From assembly GCA_022316685.1 (NCBI GenBank), contig JAKJHU010001086.1, positions 1 through 64,000 of the forward strand: a DNA stretch of 64,000 nt. The letters run 5' to 3'. The translations under genes and the position numbers were made by a program. Within the stretch, counting starts at the first letter, position 1; the number at the start of each line of letters is the position of its first letter. The notes under the pieces are model-generated. The model was given only the letters and a program-made list of their open reading frames with translations, did not search any database and was not told where the DNA came from. The stretch is from Progne subis subis. Its lineage: Eukaryota > Chordata > Aves > Passeriformes > Hirundinidae. Below, piece by piece: positions 9,404-20,235 of this stretch.

Positions 9404-10373
9404 TAACACCTAGGGTGGAAGGCCCTCCGAGGCCTGTGACCACCTGCCTGGGCTGCGGGGACCGTCTCGGGGCAGCCTCCTGGAGACCACGCAAGCGCCA
9501 TGGTCTCGTGGGCGCCGTCTGTGCCACCGAGCTGGGGCTGTTGCTGCCTGAGTCAGGCACAGCATCCTGGGAGCCCTGCGCTGGACACTGGTGGCTGCAG
9601 GATGTTTGTGGCTCTGCCACCTGCTCCTGGGAATGCCTCTCCTTCTCCAACTGGGCTCCTGTGTGTGCTTCCCAGCTTTCCCTGGCCGTGTCAGTGTCCT
9701 GGGGCACGCCGGGGCTCTCGATGTGCACGGGATGCTGTTGATGTGGAAGGGAGCAGGAGGAGGTGTCCAGTGCTTGCTGAGGCTTGCGCAGGCGCGGAGG
9801 CTTTCCTGAGAGGCCGGGAGGGCTGGAGGCCTCCGGGAGGGAATGTGTGGGAGGGAGGCAGGACCTGGGCGCCAGGGACAGGTCTTGGCAGGCGCAGGAT
9901 CTTGAAGGGCTGGGGGCTCTCATCAGGGATGGAGGCTGTGGCAAGCTGCTGGGAGGGAGGCGGAGTCTTGGCGCTGGGGAGGTTCTGCGAGGGAGGGAGG
10001 TGGTTGAGAGCAGGGAGGGACTTGCAGGGTTGGAGGCCGTCAGAGACGGTGGAGACTCCCGGAAGGCTGGATCTGGGCCTGCCGAGGTTTAGCCAGGGAT
10101 GGTTGGTGTCCAACACAATCTCCTGGAAGGGCTGGAGGCTGTGCCAGGAATGGCCCCTCTGGCTGGGAGGAACCTGCCGCAGGCACGGAAGCGCCCAGAG
10201 AAGCGGGACGAGGCACAGCAGGGCAGGTGGCCTCGCTTGCCCAGCTGCTGCAGGTGCGCCCACAGCGCCCGCCACATGGCAGGATGAAGGGGAGCCCATG
10301 TCCCACGGTGAGACCGGAGCAGCAGCATCAGCCCCTGCAGCTCCTTGGCCACGCTGACGCAGGGGCCGCAGCT
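9399..10373 (-). pseudogene. Unrecognised minus-strand gene, 3' part (copy 2, 5' end missing)
   Basis: This is the second copy of the segment at 5746-6441 plus the 3' portion that copy 1 lacks. Pro/Ser-rich coding-like frames run minus-ward (one to 9691, another from 9944 to a TAA at 9399-9401). The TAA lies inside an AATAAA (minus strand, 9398-9403), so stop codon and polyadenylation signal overlap. The N-terminal anchor, basic stretch and promoter are missing: at 10373 the sequence switches into an inverted piece of the GC-rich unit. A hybrid frame extends to 10434 or 10730 through that junction, but its start there is foreign. A complete gene is not present at either copy. I cannot name the product. 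Confidence 0.4.
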
Positions 10374-11860
10374 GCAGGGCACACACAAGGAATTGCTGGG
10401 CATTGCCTGGGCTGGGCAGGGCTGACTGTGCCAAAGGCAGAGCTCAGCTGCCCTTAGGTGGCTGCAGGAAAAGTGCAGAGCCCAAAGAGCCTCCATGGCT
10501 GTGCTGGAGACCAAGGCTGGAGGAGGGAAATGCAGGGCTGCTGTGGGATGGGGAGGGGATTGAATTCCAGTACACACCTCAGTTCTCTGATGATCCCAGC
10601 ACAATGCTGGTCCCTGTTCCAGCCTGGAGCAGAGCAGATGTTTCTGGGACAGGAGCCCTCTGGGGCTGTCAGGGACCTGCAGCTTGCAAGGTGCTCTGTT
10701 CTCCCTCAGCTCCTCTCTGGGAGATACCAATCCCAGCTCAGCACCTCAGGGCACAAGAGGCACTGCCTGTCCATAGGCAGACAACCGATGTCTGCCTGGA
10801 AGTGGGCACAGGTTTTAGTATCTTTTACTCTCATAATGTAAAGGAAAATATTTTTTTATCTGCATCATTTGAGTACTTTTAAGAAGTGGCAAAATTTTCC
10901 CACCAGGAACAGGAATTTCCTGGATATACTGGATTCTCCTGCTGATGGCAGGAGAAGAAATACTGATCTTCCCCTCTACCTTTGCTACCAGCATTCAGTC
11001 TAACAATTCATGGCCATCTTCCTTCAGGTGTTTCCAGGTCTCCTATTTAAACGGCCATGTGTAAGGGCATTTCTTCATATAGAGCAGCTGGATCTATATC
11101 CTTCCTGTTGCTCCGAGATTTCCTCCTGCAGCTCCTCTCCAGTCATTCCATTGCATCTCCTTTGACTGGCTTCATGCTTTGTTCTTTACAGAATTGTCCA
11201 ATTTTTCAGAAGTTTAAATAACACCTTAGTCATCATCTTAGTTCTATTTTTATCTTATATATCACCTCTTATGTCTCAGTTGAAAATTCTTCCTGTATGG
11301 AACTCGCTTGTGGGTTGTGGACATGTCAGATGTTGCTGGGATGTCACAAGGAGCTGAGGGAAGTGTTTTGATGTTTATTAAATTTTATCATGTTCACATT
11401 TTTTATGTTGGCCACGAAAAGAAACCTTTCTGTGCCTCCAAGTCTCACCAGTTCCTGGTCCCTCCAAGGACACAAACCTGAGGAGTTGTGCTTCCCACTC
11501 CAGTGGCTGCACTTGCACCTCCCTCCATAGCCAGAGCAGAGCTCCCTTGTCCCAGAAAGTCCCTGGCAGTGGAGGGATGAAGGAAACAGGACAGGCTGTG
11601 GGGATCAGGTGCAGGGCAGAGCCAGGGAGAAGAATGACTTTTGCATTTGATGGAGTTGTGCTTTCCCTTGGGTTTGTTGGCTGACAATAAATGAACATCC
11701 CTCTGTGTCTTGGGCAGCTCCTTCTCCAAGGAAAGCAGGTGGGAGTTGGAGCCCAGGAGCTGAAACCTGCAGGTCCAGCCTGGGGTGGAGGGAGCTCAGA
11801 TTTGCACAAGGCTGCTCTGAGTCCCAGGGCTTGGATGGGGGAAATGGTGGGGTGGGAGAA
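10374..11860 (-). repeat. GC-rich unit C, inverted partial copy
   Basis: Reverse complement of about 26940-28985 (without the solo LTR there) and of 45166-46525. It contains the segment with a CTGGTCCCTCCAAGGACAC core and an AT-rich middle. The copy at 27361 carries an LTR where this copy has uninterrupted sequence (near 11410), so this one shows the empty site. Confidence 0.85.
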
Positions 11861-11924
11861 TAATCTGCACATCATCCCCCATACTGGGGGTGACTGGGAG
11901 CCACTGTGAGTAAATGGCATCATA

Positions 11925-12690
11925 CTGGGACTGATGGGGTTGATCTAGTGGAGGCAACTGGGACCATTCTGGCAGTGACTGAAAGTAATTGGGATGATAC
12001 TGAGGTTGTAGTTGGAGTGCTGGCATTTGGCTAGGATCATACTGGAGATTGCTGAGATCATACTGGTATTGAAAGGGAGCAATTGGGATCCCACTTTGGG
12101 CTACTGGGAGCAATTGAGGGAAACTGGGATCATGCTACAAGCAAATTGGAGGAACTGGGAATGACTGCAAACATGCTGAAGGCAACTGGGATATACTGGG
12201 AGTGTCTGTAACCATCCTGGGGATGACTGGGAACACACTGGGAACAACAGGGACCATGCTGTGGAGAACTTGGAGTGAGTGGGAATGACTGGATCCACAC
12301 TGGGGGCAACCTAGCATGGCTGAGACCATGCTGGAAGGGACTTGAACCATCTGTTGAGCGACTGGGACTAGACTAGGGGCAACTGGGTGCAAGTGGATTC
12401 ATACTGGGATGAACTGGGACAACACTGTGGGGGACTGAGATCATACCAGGAGTGACCGGAGCAGGCTGAGGGCAGTTTGGACCATGCTGGCAGCAACTGG
12501 GATATACTGGGAGAACATGAACTGCACTGAGGGTGACTGAGAGTGGCTGTGGGCAACTGGAATCATGCTGGAAGAAACTGGGAGGAAGTGGGAGTGACTG
12601 GGAGCACGCTTGGGGCAACTGGTATGTAGTGAAGAGAGACTGGGAGTCACTGGGACCATACTGGGAGTGACTGGAACCCTGGAAATGGCC
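11925..12690. repeat. Degenerate ACTGGGA minisatellite
   Basis: About 770 bp built of loosely repeated 15-30-base phrases of the type ACTGGGATCATACTGGGAGTG, alternating 'GGGAGCAACTGGGA' and 'ATCATACTGG'. Frames open on the minus strand (rich in Ser, Pro, Gln, Val) are products of the repeat. Related arrays lie at 14310-14676 (same strand) and at 17735-18063 and 61065-61391 (opposite strand). Confidence 0.8.
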
Positions 12691-13840
12691 TGGGCTGGGT
12701 GCTGTGGGGCCTCAGGGTGCACAGGGAGCTCTGTGACCCTATGGGGCCTGCTGGAACCAAGGGGACATTGTGACACTCTGTGCCCGCCCTGCCCGTGGGG
12801 TGTTCCAGGAGCCCTCGGGGTGCCCAGTGCAGCAGAGCAGAGCCCCTGGCTCAGGAGGCAGCAGCTCCCCGGGACAGCCTGGGTGGGTGGAAGGGGATGC
12901 TCAGGGAGAAGAGGAAGCCCAAGGCCCAGCGCCCCAAGGGCGGCACCAGCTGAAGGACGGGGCAGGAGGGAGAGGCTGCTGCTGGGATGGCACTGGGGCT
13001 CCCCAGCCCTGTGCCAAGGCAGTGCCTCCATCCCACGCTGCCTCCTCCTCCCCCTCCTCCTCCTCTTCCTCCTGCTCCCGCTGTGCCCACAGCTGCAGCA
13101 GCGGCAGCCTCAGGGCAGCCAGGGCCGGGCCTGGTCCCTCCATGGGGACAGGGACAGGCCGGCACGGCCCCGCAGCCCCTGAGCTCCAGCAGCAGCAGCG
13201 GGAGCCTTGGCGGCCTGGCCCAGGGGCCCTGGCAGGGACAAGGCCGCAGTGGGGCAGGAGCTGTCCTGGCCTGGCCCCGGCAGCCACAGCCCCAGCCAGC
13301 CCTGCCCGGAGCTCGGCAGCAACAGGGGCACTGCCCAGCCCTTCACCCGCCACACACCCTCTGTGGCCAGCAGCAGCCCAGACACAGAGCCTGCAGCCAC
13401 GGGCACATCCAGCTGCTCCTCAAGGTGCCAAGCAGAGCACACAGACGCACCCGGCACAAGAGGAGCCACATTCAGCTGCTGCTGAGTCGCCACAGTGGAG
13501 CTGCCCCTGTGCTCCTGCAGGCCTGCACAGCTCCCTCTTTCCTGGCACAAAATCCCTTGGGCAGCTTCCCTGGAGCCCTCTGGGGCTGCTCCCCGGGATG
13601 TCAGCTCCTTAGACCTCTGTGTCAAAGGCTCCAGGAGATGCCTGGCAGGAGTCTCAGGGAGATCCTGGAAGACACAGGGTCACTGCAAAAGCAAAAATTG
13701 GTCAAGGTCAGCTCTCCTGGAGCAATCTGGGCCTTCTTTACATTTTTGTCATCCTGAAACTGGAGGTCAAGACACCAGGACATTCCAGTTCGGGCTTTTC
13801 AGGAAAGGGAGGCCTGGGGGTGAGGTGCGCCAAGCTGGCT
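12691..13840. other. GC-rich DNA with a CCT-rich microsatellite; no supported gene
   Basis: A CCTCCTCCC-type triplet run sits at about 13038-13078. Long overlapping open frames exist on both strands (up to 280 codons, one with a run of Glu on the minus strand), but they lack recognisable domains and start signals. I see nothing that decides for a gene. Confidence 0.45.
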
Positions 13841-14310
13841 AGAAATGGGGGTCCGGGAGTGCCCTGACTGATGGGAACAGGGGATGCAGGGGCTGGGAGA
13901 GGAGGATACCTGGGAAAGGGGGCGCAGGGGGTGCCGGTGCAGGATAAGGGGGTGCAGGGGGTCCCGGAGCTGGGGAAGGAGATGCAGGGGGGTCCCAGTG
14001 CCCAGGAATGGGGATTCCAGGGGGTGCTAGGGGGGGTCCCCAAATCCCCTCCAAGGGGGGAGCAGGAGCTGAGTCAGGAGGTGTGGGGAGAGGAAAGGGG
14101 GTGAGCCCGGCATGGGGGGGAAATGGAGGAGTCCCACGCACTCCAAAGGGGGGACACAACCCCTGGGAACCCCCCCTCACCTTCTCCCACAGGGGAGGCC
14201 GAGCCCCAGCCCAGACAGACAGAGCCCAACACGAAGGTCCCAAGCCCCGGCAGCATCTTGGGGGGCGTCCGGCGGCAGTTCTGGGGGTGGGAGGGGCAGG
14301 ATCCAGGAAA
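13841..14310. repeat. G-rich degenerate minisatellite
   Basis: The plus strand is a succession of GGGGGTGC, GGGGGTCCC and GATGCAGGGG phrases over about 250 bp, followed by GC-rich sequence. Many runs of four to six G lie close together, so quadruplex formation is possible. No gene. Confidence 0.6.
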
Positions 14311-14676
14311 GGGTGACGGCTGCTGGGAAGGGACCGGGATGGACTGGGACAGGCTGGGATGGACTGGGACACAGGCATACACCAGGATACACCCGGCCCA
14401 GGACTGGCATGCACTAGGAGCAGGATCAGAGCACACTGGGACCCAGCAGAAACAGAACTGGGGAACAGGGATCATCGTGGGACCACCTGGGATATGCTGG
14501 GATTAGACTGAGAGTGACTGGGATCATACTGGTGGAAACTGGAACCTTACTGGGCCAAGTTGATGTGACTGGTTATGATTATGAGTATGCTGACAGTAAC
14601 TGAGATATACCGGGAGGGTCTGTAATCATACTGGGGGTTACTGGGAACACACTGAGAGCAACCGGGAGTGATTGGG
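14310..14676. repeat. ACTGGGA minisatellite, second array
   Basis: Same phrase family as 11925-12690 (GGACTGGGACAGGCTGGGAT, GGATCATACTGG). It ends exactly where an LTR begins at 14677. Confidence 0.75.
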
Positions 14677-15262
14677 TGTGCTGGCTTGAATGCAAAACCA
14701 CCGAGAGACTCCAAGTGAGAAACACAATTTCATAGGAGAGAAAAAAAAAGTGAAATGTATCCAAATCAGAAAAAAAACCAATTTAATAGGAGAGAAAAAA
14801 AAGAAGTGAAATGAAATGAAATGAGATGAAATGAAATGAACCAAAACAAATGCAATAGTACAAAAGATCACTGCCAGAGTCAGAATACCACCTGATTCCC
14901 TGTGGTGGTGGTACCAGTCCAGATGAAGTGCTCTTGTTGAAGCAGTGATCCCACAGAAAGGTCTGGTAGCTCTTGTCCTCTGGGAATCCAGTAGGTAAGG
15001 CTGCCTGTGGTGTCCCAAATCCCAGATTCTATCCAGGTGGGAATGCTTGGCTCCTCCCCCTGGGCACAGCATCTCACAATGGGCTGATATCATTTTACCA
15101 GTCTTGCAATGGGGCCTTGATTGCCCATTGAACAGAGAGAGCTCCTGGAGAGAGTTATCTATGAGTCATGCAGCAGGGCATTGATGGGCCATTAACAGAA
15201 GATAGTCTGGAGGGAGGGGGCAAGGGAAACACTGCCCAGCCTAGCTTCAACAGCTCATGTAG
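14677..15262 (-). mobile_element. ERVL-type LTR (family E), minus orientation
   Basis: The plus-strand left end TGTGCTGGCTTGAATGCAAA is, on the minus strand, the 3' terminus of the family (ends CAAGCCAGCACA). The 5' terminus of the same family, seen at 18064 and 61392, starts TGTGCTAGTTTGAAAAC, so the two ends are near mirror images, a trait of avian ERVL LTRs. The 5' end is truncated here. An ATGAA pentanucleotide run (14806-14841) and a tandemly doubled ~60-bp segment are private to this copy compared with 58109. The plus-strand TCTCACAATGGGCTGATATC part aligns in reverse with the plus-orientation copies. Confidence 0.7.
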
Positions 15263-16180
15263 ATGGTGATAGAATACATACTTTGGGCACATCTTACACT
15301 GTAACCTAGGACAAGATAGAAATAATATATCCTTACCTGCTAAAAATCATTCTAATTTCTGTATCTACAATTTTGTTAAGATTGTCAGGTACAACTTTTC
15401 ATATTTAGTGTCAGTTATATCCCACCAGTTAATCAAGTCTCATTATAAAACCTATCAGTAATTGTTAGCCACTCTTACTAGAATAAACCTAACCCTAGTA
15501 AAGCAATTAATAAAGCATGAAGATCTGAACAAAATTGTAAAAGAAATTCAAGAGAAGAGACAAAAAACTGTAGTAAGTGTCCAACATGATACAAAAGAAA
15601 TAAGGAGAGTTCTACAAAAAGTAAAGCAAGACACAAGCCACAACTCTTGTTGGATGCACTCTTTAGATAGTCACTAAATGCAACTAGAATTTTAAACACC
15701 CTATGTCCCCCCATCATTGTTTTGCTGATATTACTTAGTATAAATTTAATAATGTCTATTGTAGTACTCATATAGAACTAGAGGATGTTAAAGTGAGTAG
15801 CAATTTTAATCTCATTATCTAAAACACCTAGGATAATGTTAAAAGAGAATTATTAAAATAGTGAGTTAAGCCTAGAGAGAAGATCCAGTAGTAGTAAAAG
15901 AATTTACTAGGTCTATAGAAAAGGGAGAGCATTAGACAGAGGCTTGAAAATTCTAGCTAATCTTTATAGGAAACTTAAGAGCATACACTGTATTTTAGAA
16001 TGTATTGTACATTTTAGAAGGCATTTAGTGAATATTGAGTGCTGTGCCTGTTTACATATTTTAAAGCAGTACAAACATCCAGGACCCCTCAGTGATAATA
16101 AGAAAGACTAACCTAAACATAACAAGAAAACAAAGCAAAAAATGCAAAGAAAGAGAAAAACACAGACTCAGCCAGCAGAA
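15263..16180. other. AT-rich retroelement-like interior, shared with 58620-59535
   Basis: About 0.9 kb of AT-rich sequence repeated at 58620-59535. A Lys/Glu/Gln-rich 71-codon frame at 15462-15677 would form a coiled coil, but its duplicate has an extra A in an A-run and is frameshifted, so it is not maintained. It may be the interior of a decayed retroelement; I do not recognise a retroviral protein. Confidence 0.45.
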
Positions 16181-16182
16181 AC

Positions 16183-16573
16183 TGATGTCTTGCCTTGAAA
16201 CAACACCAAAATGACCAATGCACACACAAGAAAAATAAAGGTGAAGAGTTCACTGAGGAAGACTCCATTTCTTTCACCTTCTAGAGGCCCTTGGAGACCA
16301 CCATGATGGACTAAGCATGCCCAAGAGGATGTACCAAGAGGAGTTAATTACCATACAAAGTGAGGATGAGTGAGGCCAGAGAATAAATATGTATAAGGCA
16401 GATTGTGCAATGCCATGCATGTGTAAGACCTCAAAGAAAAATAAGAGAGGCAAGCTCTCTAGTGTTCATGCGTGTCTTTAGTGAAGTTAATCCCCATGCA
16501 CCTCAACGTCAATTAAAAATACGTACTACTCTAACAACTGTTGTTATAAAGTTCTTTTCTGCCTCGTTTCAGG
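16183..16573 (+). mobile_element. Possible LTR (TG...CA) with TATA box
   Basis: Begins near TGATGTCTTGCC, has GTATAAGG at about 16391-16398, an ATTAAA-type signal near 16513 and ends in CTCGTTTCA. The layout fits a U3-R-U5, and the upstream A-rich stretch could be a polypurine tract. Repeated at about 59537-59920. No partner LTR and no target-site repeat were found, so the call is weak. Confidence 0.35.
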
Positions 16574-16960
16574 GGAGATATTTGGAGTTTGCAGGGCTCC
16601 AAAGCCCAGCTGCAGATGCCCCTCGGGGGGACATTGGGGGGTCCTTGGGGGGTGTTTTTGGGGGTCCCAGTGGCGGTGGTGGCAGAGCCGTGGCAGGGGG
16701 CGGGCGGATGTGGGTGCCCACACAGGGGGGTTGGGCTTCCCCGGCCGGGCCCTCCGAGCTCTGCCGGTGCCATGTGGAGACCACACGGGACTGGTGGGGG
16801 GCAGTGACACCAGGTTTGGGGAGCCTCAGGAAAGCTGCAGTTTCCCTAAGTGAGACCCCTGAGAGAGGAGACCCCCAGAACCCCAAAGCGGGGACCCCAA
16901 GAGTGGAGGACACCTGGGATTGCTGAGACCCCAGCGAGGGGTGCTAGGGCTGGAGGGGCA
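16574..16960 (+). repeat. G-rich element F (with 59921-60330, 20260-20660, 33130-33540)
   Basis: The segment carries GGGGACATTGGGGGGTCC-type sequence and a conserved GGCAGAG block. Looser relatives stand upstream of zinc-finger copies B and C. A T-rich run and TTTCAG directly precede it, so it may hold an untranslated exon. At 16617-16665 four G-runs of five or six with 5-7-base loops fit a quadruplex motif. Confidence 0.6.
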
Positions 16961-17016
16961 GGATGATGGGTGATTTATTAAAATATGGATATTGATCTAA
17001 TGTCAATATCCAAGTG

Positions 17017-17706
17017 TGACGGACAAAAGACTCTCTAAGAGGTTAGAGTTAGAAAGTGTAGGTTTAATGCAATGCCGGGCAGCTGCGTGGGATCGCTCCC
17101 TAATATGCACTGCAAAGTTACAAGTGATTACAGACTCTGTTTATTTACATAAGTGTTGAATACCCCAAATACTAATACATATTCATAACACTAATGCTTG
17201 GCATCCTCCGCTTTGTATTATAATTAGATAAAAGGCCATTAAGCATGCATAGTTTGTTCTTTGAATTAGGTCAGTGGTCTCTTTTATGGGGAGGAATCAT
17301 AAAAAGAGGAAGCAAGGAGAGTCTTCCTCATTCTAAACTTTCTACTTTTTCAATGGATAACAAGACAAATGGAATCTGGTAGAACTCCAGTTTCCTGTTT
17401 CCATGACTGTTCAGTGGGTTTCTGATCGTTAGAAGATTTACAGTTGTCTCTGTTCTTAGATCTATTTACCAGTTTCTTCTGTTTCTCATTATAAACACAG
17501 CTAAACAAATACAAAAATGACAAACAATTAGTTATTTAGATCTGGGATTGTTATTTTAGATCCACTTCCTTTCAACTAATCATTGACTCCTAATTATTTC
17601 CAGCAGAGCCTATCTATCTATCTACTTTAACTAATTCTGGCAAAGTTATCTGTAGCTAAAAGCTTAACTTTTCTAAAACCCTTAATTCCTTTGAACTTGA
17701 TATACA
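17017..17706 (-). mobile_element. LTR family L2, minus orientation, with a stub of interior sequence
   Basis: Read on the minus strand it begins TGTATATCAAG and ends TTTTGTCCGTCA, with AT-rich U3 and the ACTTTCTAACTC region near the end. Copies: 60364-61032 (same block duplication) and 24889-25502 (plus orientation). About 45 bases beyond its 3' end (16965-17016) are shared with the copy at 25503-25550, so each keeps a short piece of the provirus interior. No second LTR is adjacent. Confidence 0.75.
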
Positions 17707-17734
17707 CTGAAAGGGGTTAAGTGGTCCTGGTGCC

Positions 17735-18063
17735 AGAAGAGGCTGCTCCCAGTATCAGCATAGTTGCCCCCACCCTGTGTGCTTTCAGTTTTGTCAGCAC
17801 TCCCAGTAGGAGCCCAGTCACAGCCAGTCATTCCCCATTATGATGCAGTTTGCCCCAGCATGGTCCCAGTTGCTCCCAGTTGCTCCCACTTTCCTCCCGT
17901 GTGTTCCCGGTTCTCCCAGTTGCCCCTAGTATAGTCCCAGTCACTCCACAGATGATCCCAGTCCCTCCCTGCATGCTCCCAGTCCTGCCCAGTCACCCAC
18001 AATGTAGACCAGTCACTCCAACCTTCTCACAGTAGTTTCCCAGCATGGTCCCACTTCTCCCAG
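17735..18063. repeat. CCCAGT minisatellite (reverse of the ACTGGGA family)
   Basis: Phrases such as GGTCCCAGTTGCTCCCAGT and TAGTCCCAGTCACTCC recur for ~330 bp. It ends exactly at the start of the LTR at 18064, as its duplicate 61065-61391 does at 61392. Confidence 0.75.
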
Positions 18064-18625
18064 TGTGCTAGTTTGAAAACAAACCAACTGGAGATCCAAG
18101 TAAAAACAGTTCCATGACCCATTTCTCATAACTCCAGGGCGATATCTTTGGTTAATGGCCCAGCTGTTAAAACCAAATGGGGCAGTGTTCTTGATCTCTT
18201 CCATGACCCATCCTCCCTCCAGGGAGATATCTTCTGTTAATGGGCCATTGCCTTTCACTGCATGACTGATAAAATTACATCATCCCGTTGTGAGATGCTC
18301 CACCCAGAGGGAGGAGCCAAGCATTCCTACCTGGATATAAGCTGAGATTTAAACACCAGAAGCAGCTTGGTTTCCACTGGATTCCCAGAGGAAGATCAGA
18401 CTCATCTACACCACCACTGGACCTTCAGAGGAAAACTACACCCTTCTACAGGAGCAATGCTTCCACAAAAGCCACACCTGTCACTCCGGGAGGACTGCAG
18501 CCACAATTTGATTGCACTGCAAGCAACACCCTGAATAACTGGGTGTCAGGTTGTATTCTGACTCTGTCAGCATTTTTTTATTTTGCTACTGTATTTTTAG
18601 TTTAATTTTTATTTTTGTAGTTTGG
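18064..18625 (+). mobile_element. ERVL-type LTR (family E) fused to zinc-finger copy A
   Basis: Intact 5' terminus TGTGCTAGTTTGAAAAC; a TATA-like GATATAAG at 18334-18341; 3' end missing. The LTR runs directly into the zinc-finger leader exon at about 18626: the exon's first ten codons are gone and a T-rich stretch ending in TAG takes their place. The same fusion is at 61911, so it predates the block duplication. Confidence 0.7.
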
Positions 18626-18626
18626 G

Positions 18627-19235
18627 CTGCGAGGAAGATGCCCCGGGACAGCCAGGCAGGTGAGGAGGAAGTCAGTGCCCCTTTCCCTCTCTCTCCTGCT
18701 CCGTCTCCCAGCCCAGCATGGCCCCTGGCTGCAGGACAGCCCCGCTGCCAACGCCGTCTTACCGGGCATGCACTGGGAGGATCTCCTTCCCCTTCTCGCT
18801 GACATGGAGGCAAATCCCATCCTCTCCTTGTCCTTCCTCCCCCAGAAAAGGAGATGAGGATGGAGACCCGGGAGAATGAATCCCGAGGGCAGAACCTTGT
18901 GGAAGAGGCCGTTTTGAGCAGCTCCATGGTGCAGGAATAAAATGGGAAGGAAAAGCCCCAGAGATCCTGCATGAGGAGAGGTTCCAAACCCATCCCAGGG
19001 TGCTTAGACAATGGAAGACCTGGACTGTGCCAGGAAGATGGACAGAGCTTCAGCCAGAGCTCCCACCTGATCCAGCAACAGATGATCCAAACTGGGGAAC
19101 GGCCCTACAAATGTGGGGAATGTGGGAAGGGCTTCAACCAGAGTTCCAAAGTGATCATCCACCTAAAAATCCACACCGGGGAGAGACCTGACAAGTGCCC
19201 CGAGGTTTCAGAGAAGCTCCAGTCACCTTGTGCAC
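18627..19235 (+). pseudogene. C2H2 zinc-finger pseudogene, copy A
   Basis: This is a paralogue of the intact gene at 33758. The leader exon is cut at its start by an LTR and keeps codons from GCGAGGAAGATGCCC to the donor GT at 18660. A good acceptor (CCCCCAG, ending 18845) opens the finger exon. In the frame set by the leader exon a TAA at 18938-18940 stops translation, where the paralogues read TCC. Further on lie one degenerate finger (no first Cys pair) and one canonical finger (C-G-E-C-G-K-G-F...H-L-K-I-H), followed by a finger broken by a ~10-base deletion after RPDKCP. Fingers then end at a junction with unrelated DNA (element G). It cannot encode a DNA-binding array. Confidence 0.9.
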
Positions 19236-19261
19236 AAGTGGATGTGCACAAGATGCACCTT

Positions 19262-19620
19262 GTGCACAAGATGCAGCACCTGTGTGAGCTGGGGGAGAGG
19301 CCAGGGCTGCAGAGGGGGGATGTTGTTGGCAGAGGCATGAGGACGCTCTGGGACGCTGCCCTGGGGTGTCCAGCGCTGTGGGGATGGATCAGCCCCTGCT
19401 CTGCTGCTCCTTCCCCTCTCCCCCAGGGACCTTGCAGAGCCCCAGCCATGCTGTTTGCCCCCAGCCTGCCCACGGCCACCCTGGGGCTGCTCACGGGGCT
19501 TTTCTCTGCTGAGCATTGGCCTGGGCGTGTTCTGGAGAGAGCCTGGGCAAGGAGCCTCAAGCCCTCTCTTGCAATGCAAGATGTAACCGAAAAAATGTAT
19601 TCCATTACCATCTATTTAAA
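19262..19620 (+). repeat. GC-rich element G, first copy
   Basis: Shared with 32139-32460 and 51049-51345. It contains GGGGGAGAGGCCAGGGCTGC and CTGCTGAGCATTGGCCTGGG. A frame is open through it in all copies, but with no recognisable domain. It marks the left end of the duplication 19262-24475 / 32140-37776. Confidence 0.8.
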
Positions 19621-19639
19621 CCAGGAGGGCAGGTTGTTT

Positions 19640-20235
19640 ATCTCTTCCATGACCCATTCCTCATATCTCTGAGGGGGATCTTCTCTTAATGGGCCAGCTG
19701 TACAAAAACAAATGGGGCAGTGTTCTTGATCTCTTCCATGACCCATCCTCCCTCCAGGGAGATATCTTCTGTTAATGGGCCATTGAGTCTCACTACATGA
19801 CTGATAAAATTATATCATCCCATTGTGAGATGCTCCACCCAGAAGGAGGAGCCAAGCATTCCCACCTGGATATAATCTGAGATTTAAAGCACCAGGAGCA
19901 GCCTGTTTCCACTGGATACCCAGAGGAAGACCAGGCCCATCTACCCCACCACTGGACCTTCAGGGGAAAACTACATCCTTCTACAAGATCATTGCTTCAA
20001 CAAAACCACTTCTGTCACACCAGGAGGATTGCAGCCACGATTTGATTGTACTGCAAGCAACATCCTGACTACCCAGGTGTCAGGTTGGATTCTGAGTCTT
20101 ATGTTTTGGGCTTTGTTGGTGGTGTCTTTTTTTACTACTGCATTTTTAGTTTAATTTTCCTACTGAAGAACTGTTATTCCTATTGCCATATCCTTGCTTG
20201 AAAGCCCATTAATTTCAAAATTATAATTCAAAGAG
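19640..20235 (+). mobile_element. ERVL-type LTR (family E), 5' truncated
   Basis: It enters the family at TCTCTTCCATGACCC, lacking the 5' terminus, has GATATAATC at 19869-19877 and continues past the point where the 18064 copy is cut (TTCCTACTGAAGAACTG). The G-to-LTR junction is identical at 32460-32510, so the junction is older than the duplication. It lies ~1 kb upstream of zinc-finger copy B. Confidence 0.65.

Noticed and set aside
10089..10730. 213-codon minus frame starting in unit C and entering gene copy 2
   Set aside because: Its start lies in foreign sequence across a rearrangement junction; a chimeric product cannot be supported.
11796..12618. Minus-strand frames rich in Gln, Ser, Pro and Tyr
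   Set aside because: They are translations of the ACTGGGA minisatellite.
12770..13757. Overlapping 256-280-codon frames on plus, with a poly-Glu frame on minus
   Set aside because: Driven by a CCT-rich microsatellite and high GC; nothing recognisable.
15462..15677. 71-codon coiled-coil frame as a real small gene
   Set aside because: The near-identical duplicate at ~58850 is frameshifted and no start context or homologue is known to me.
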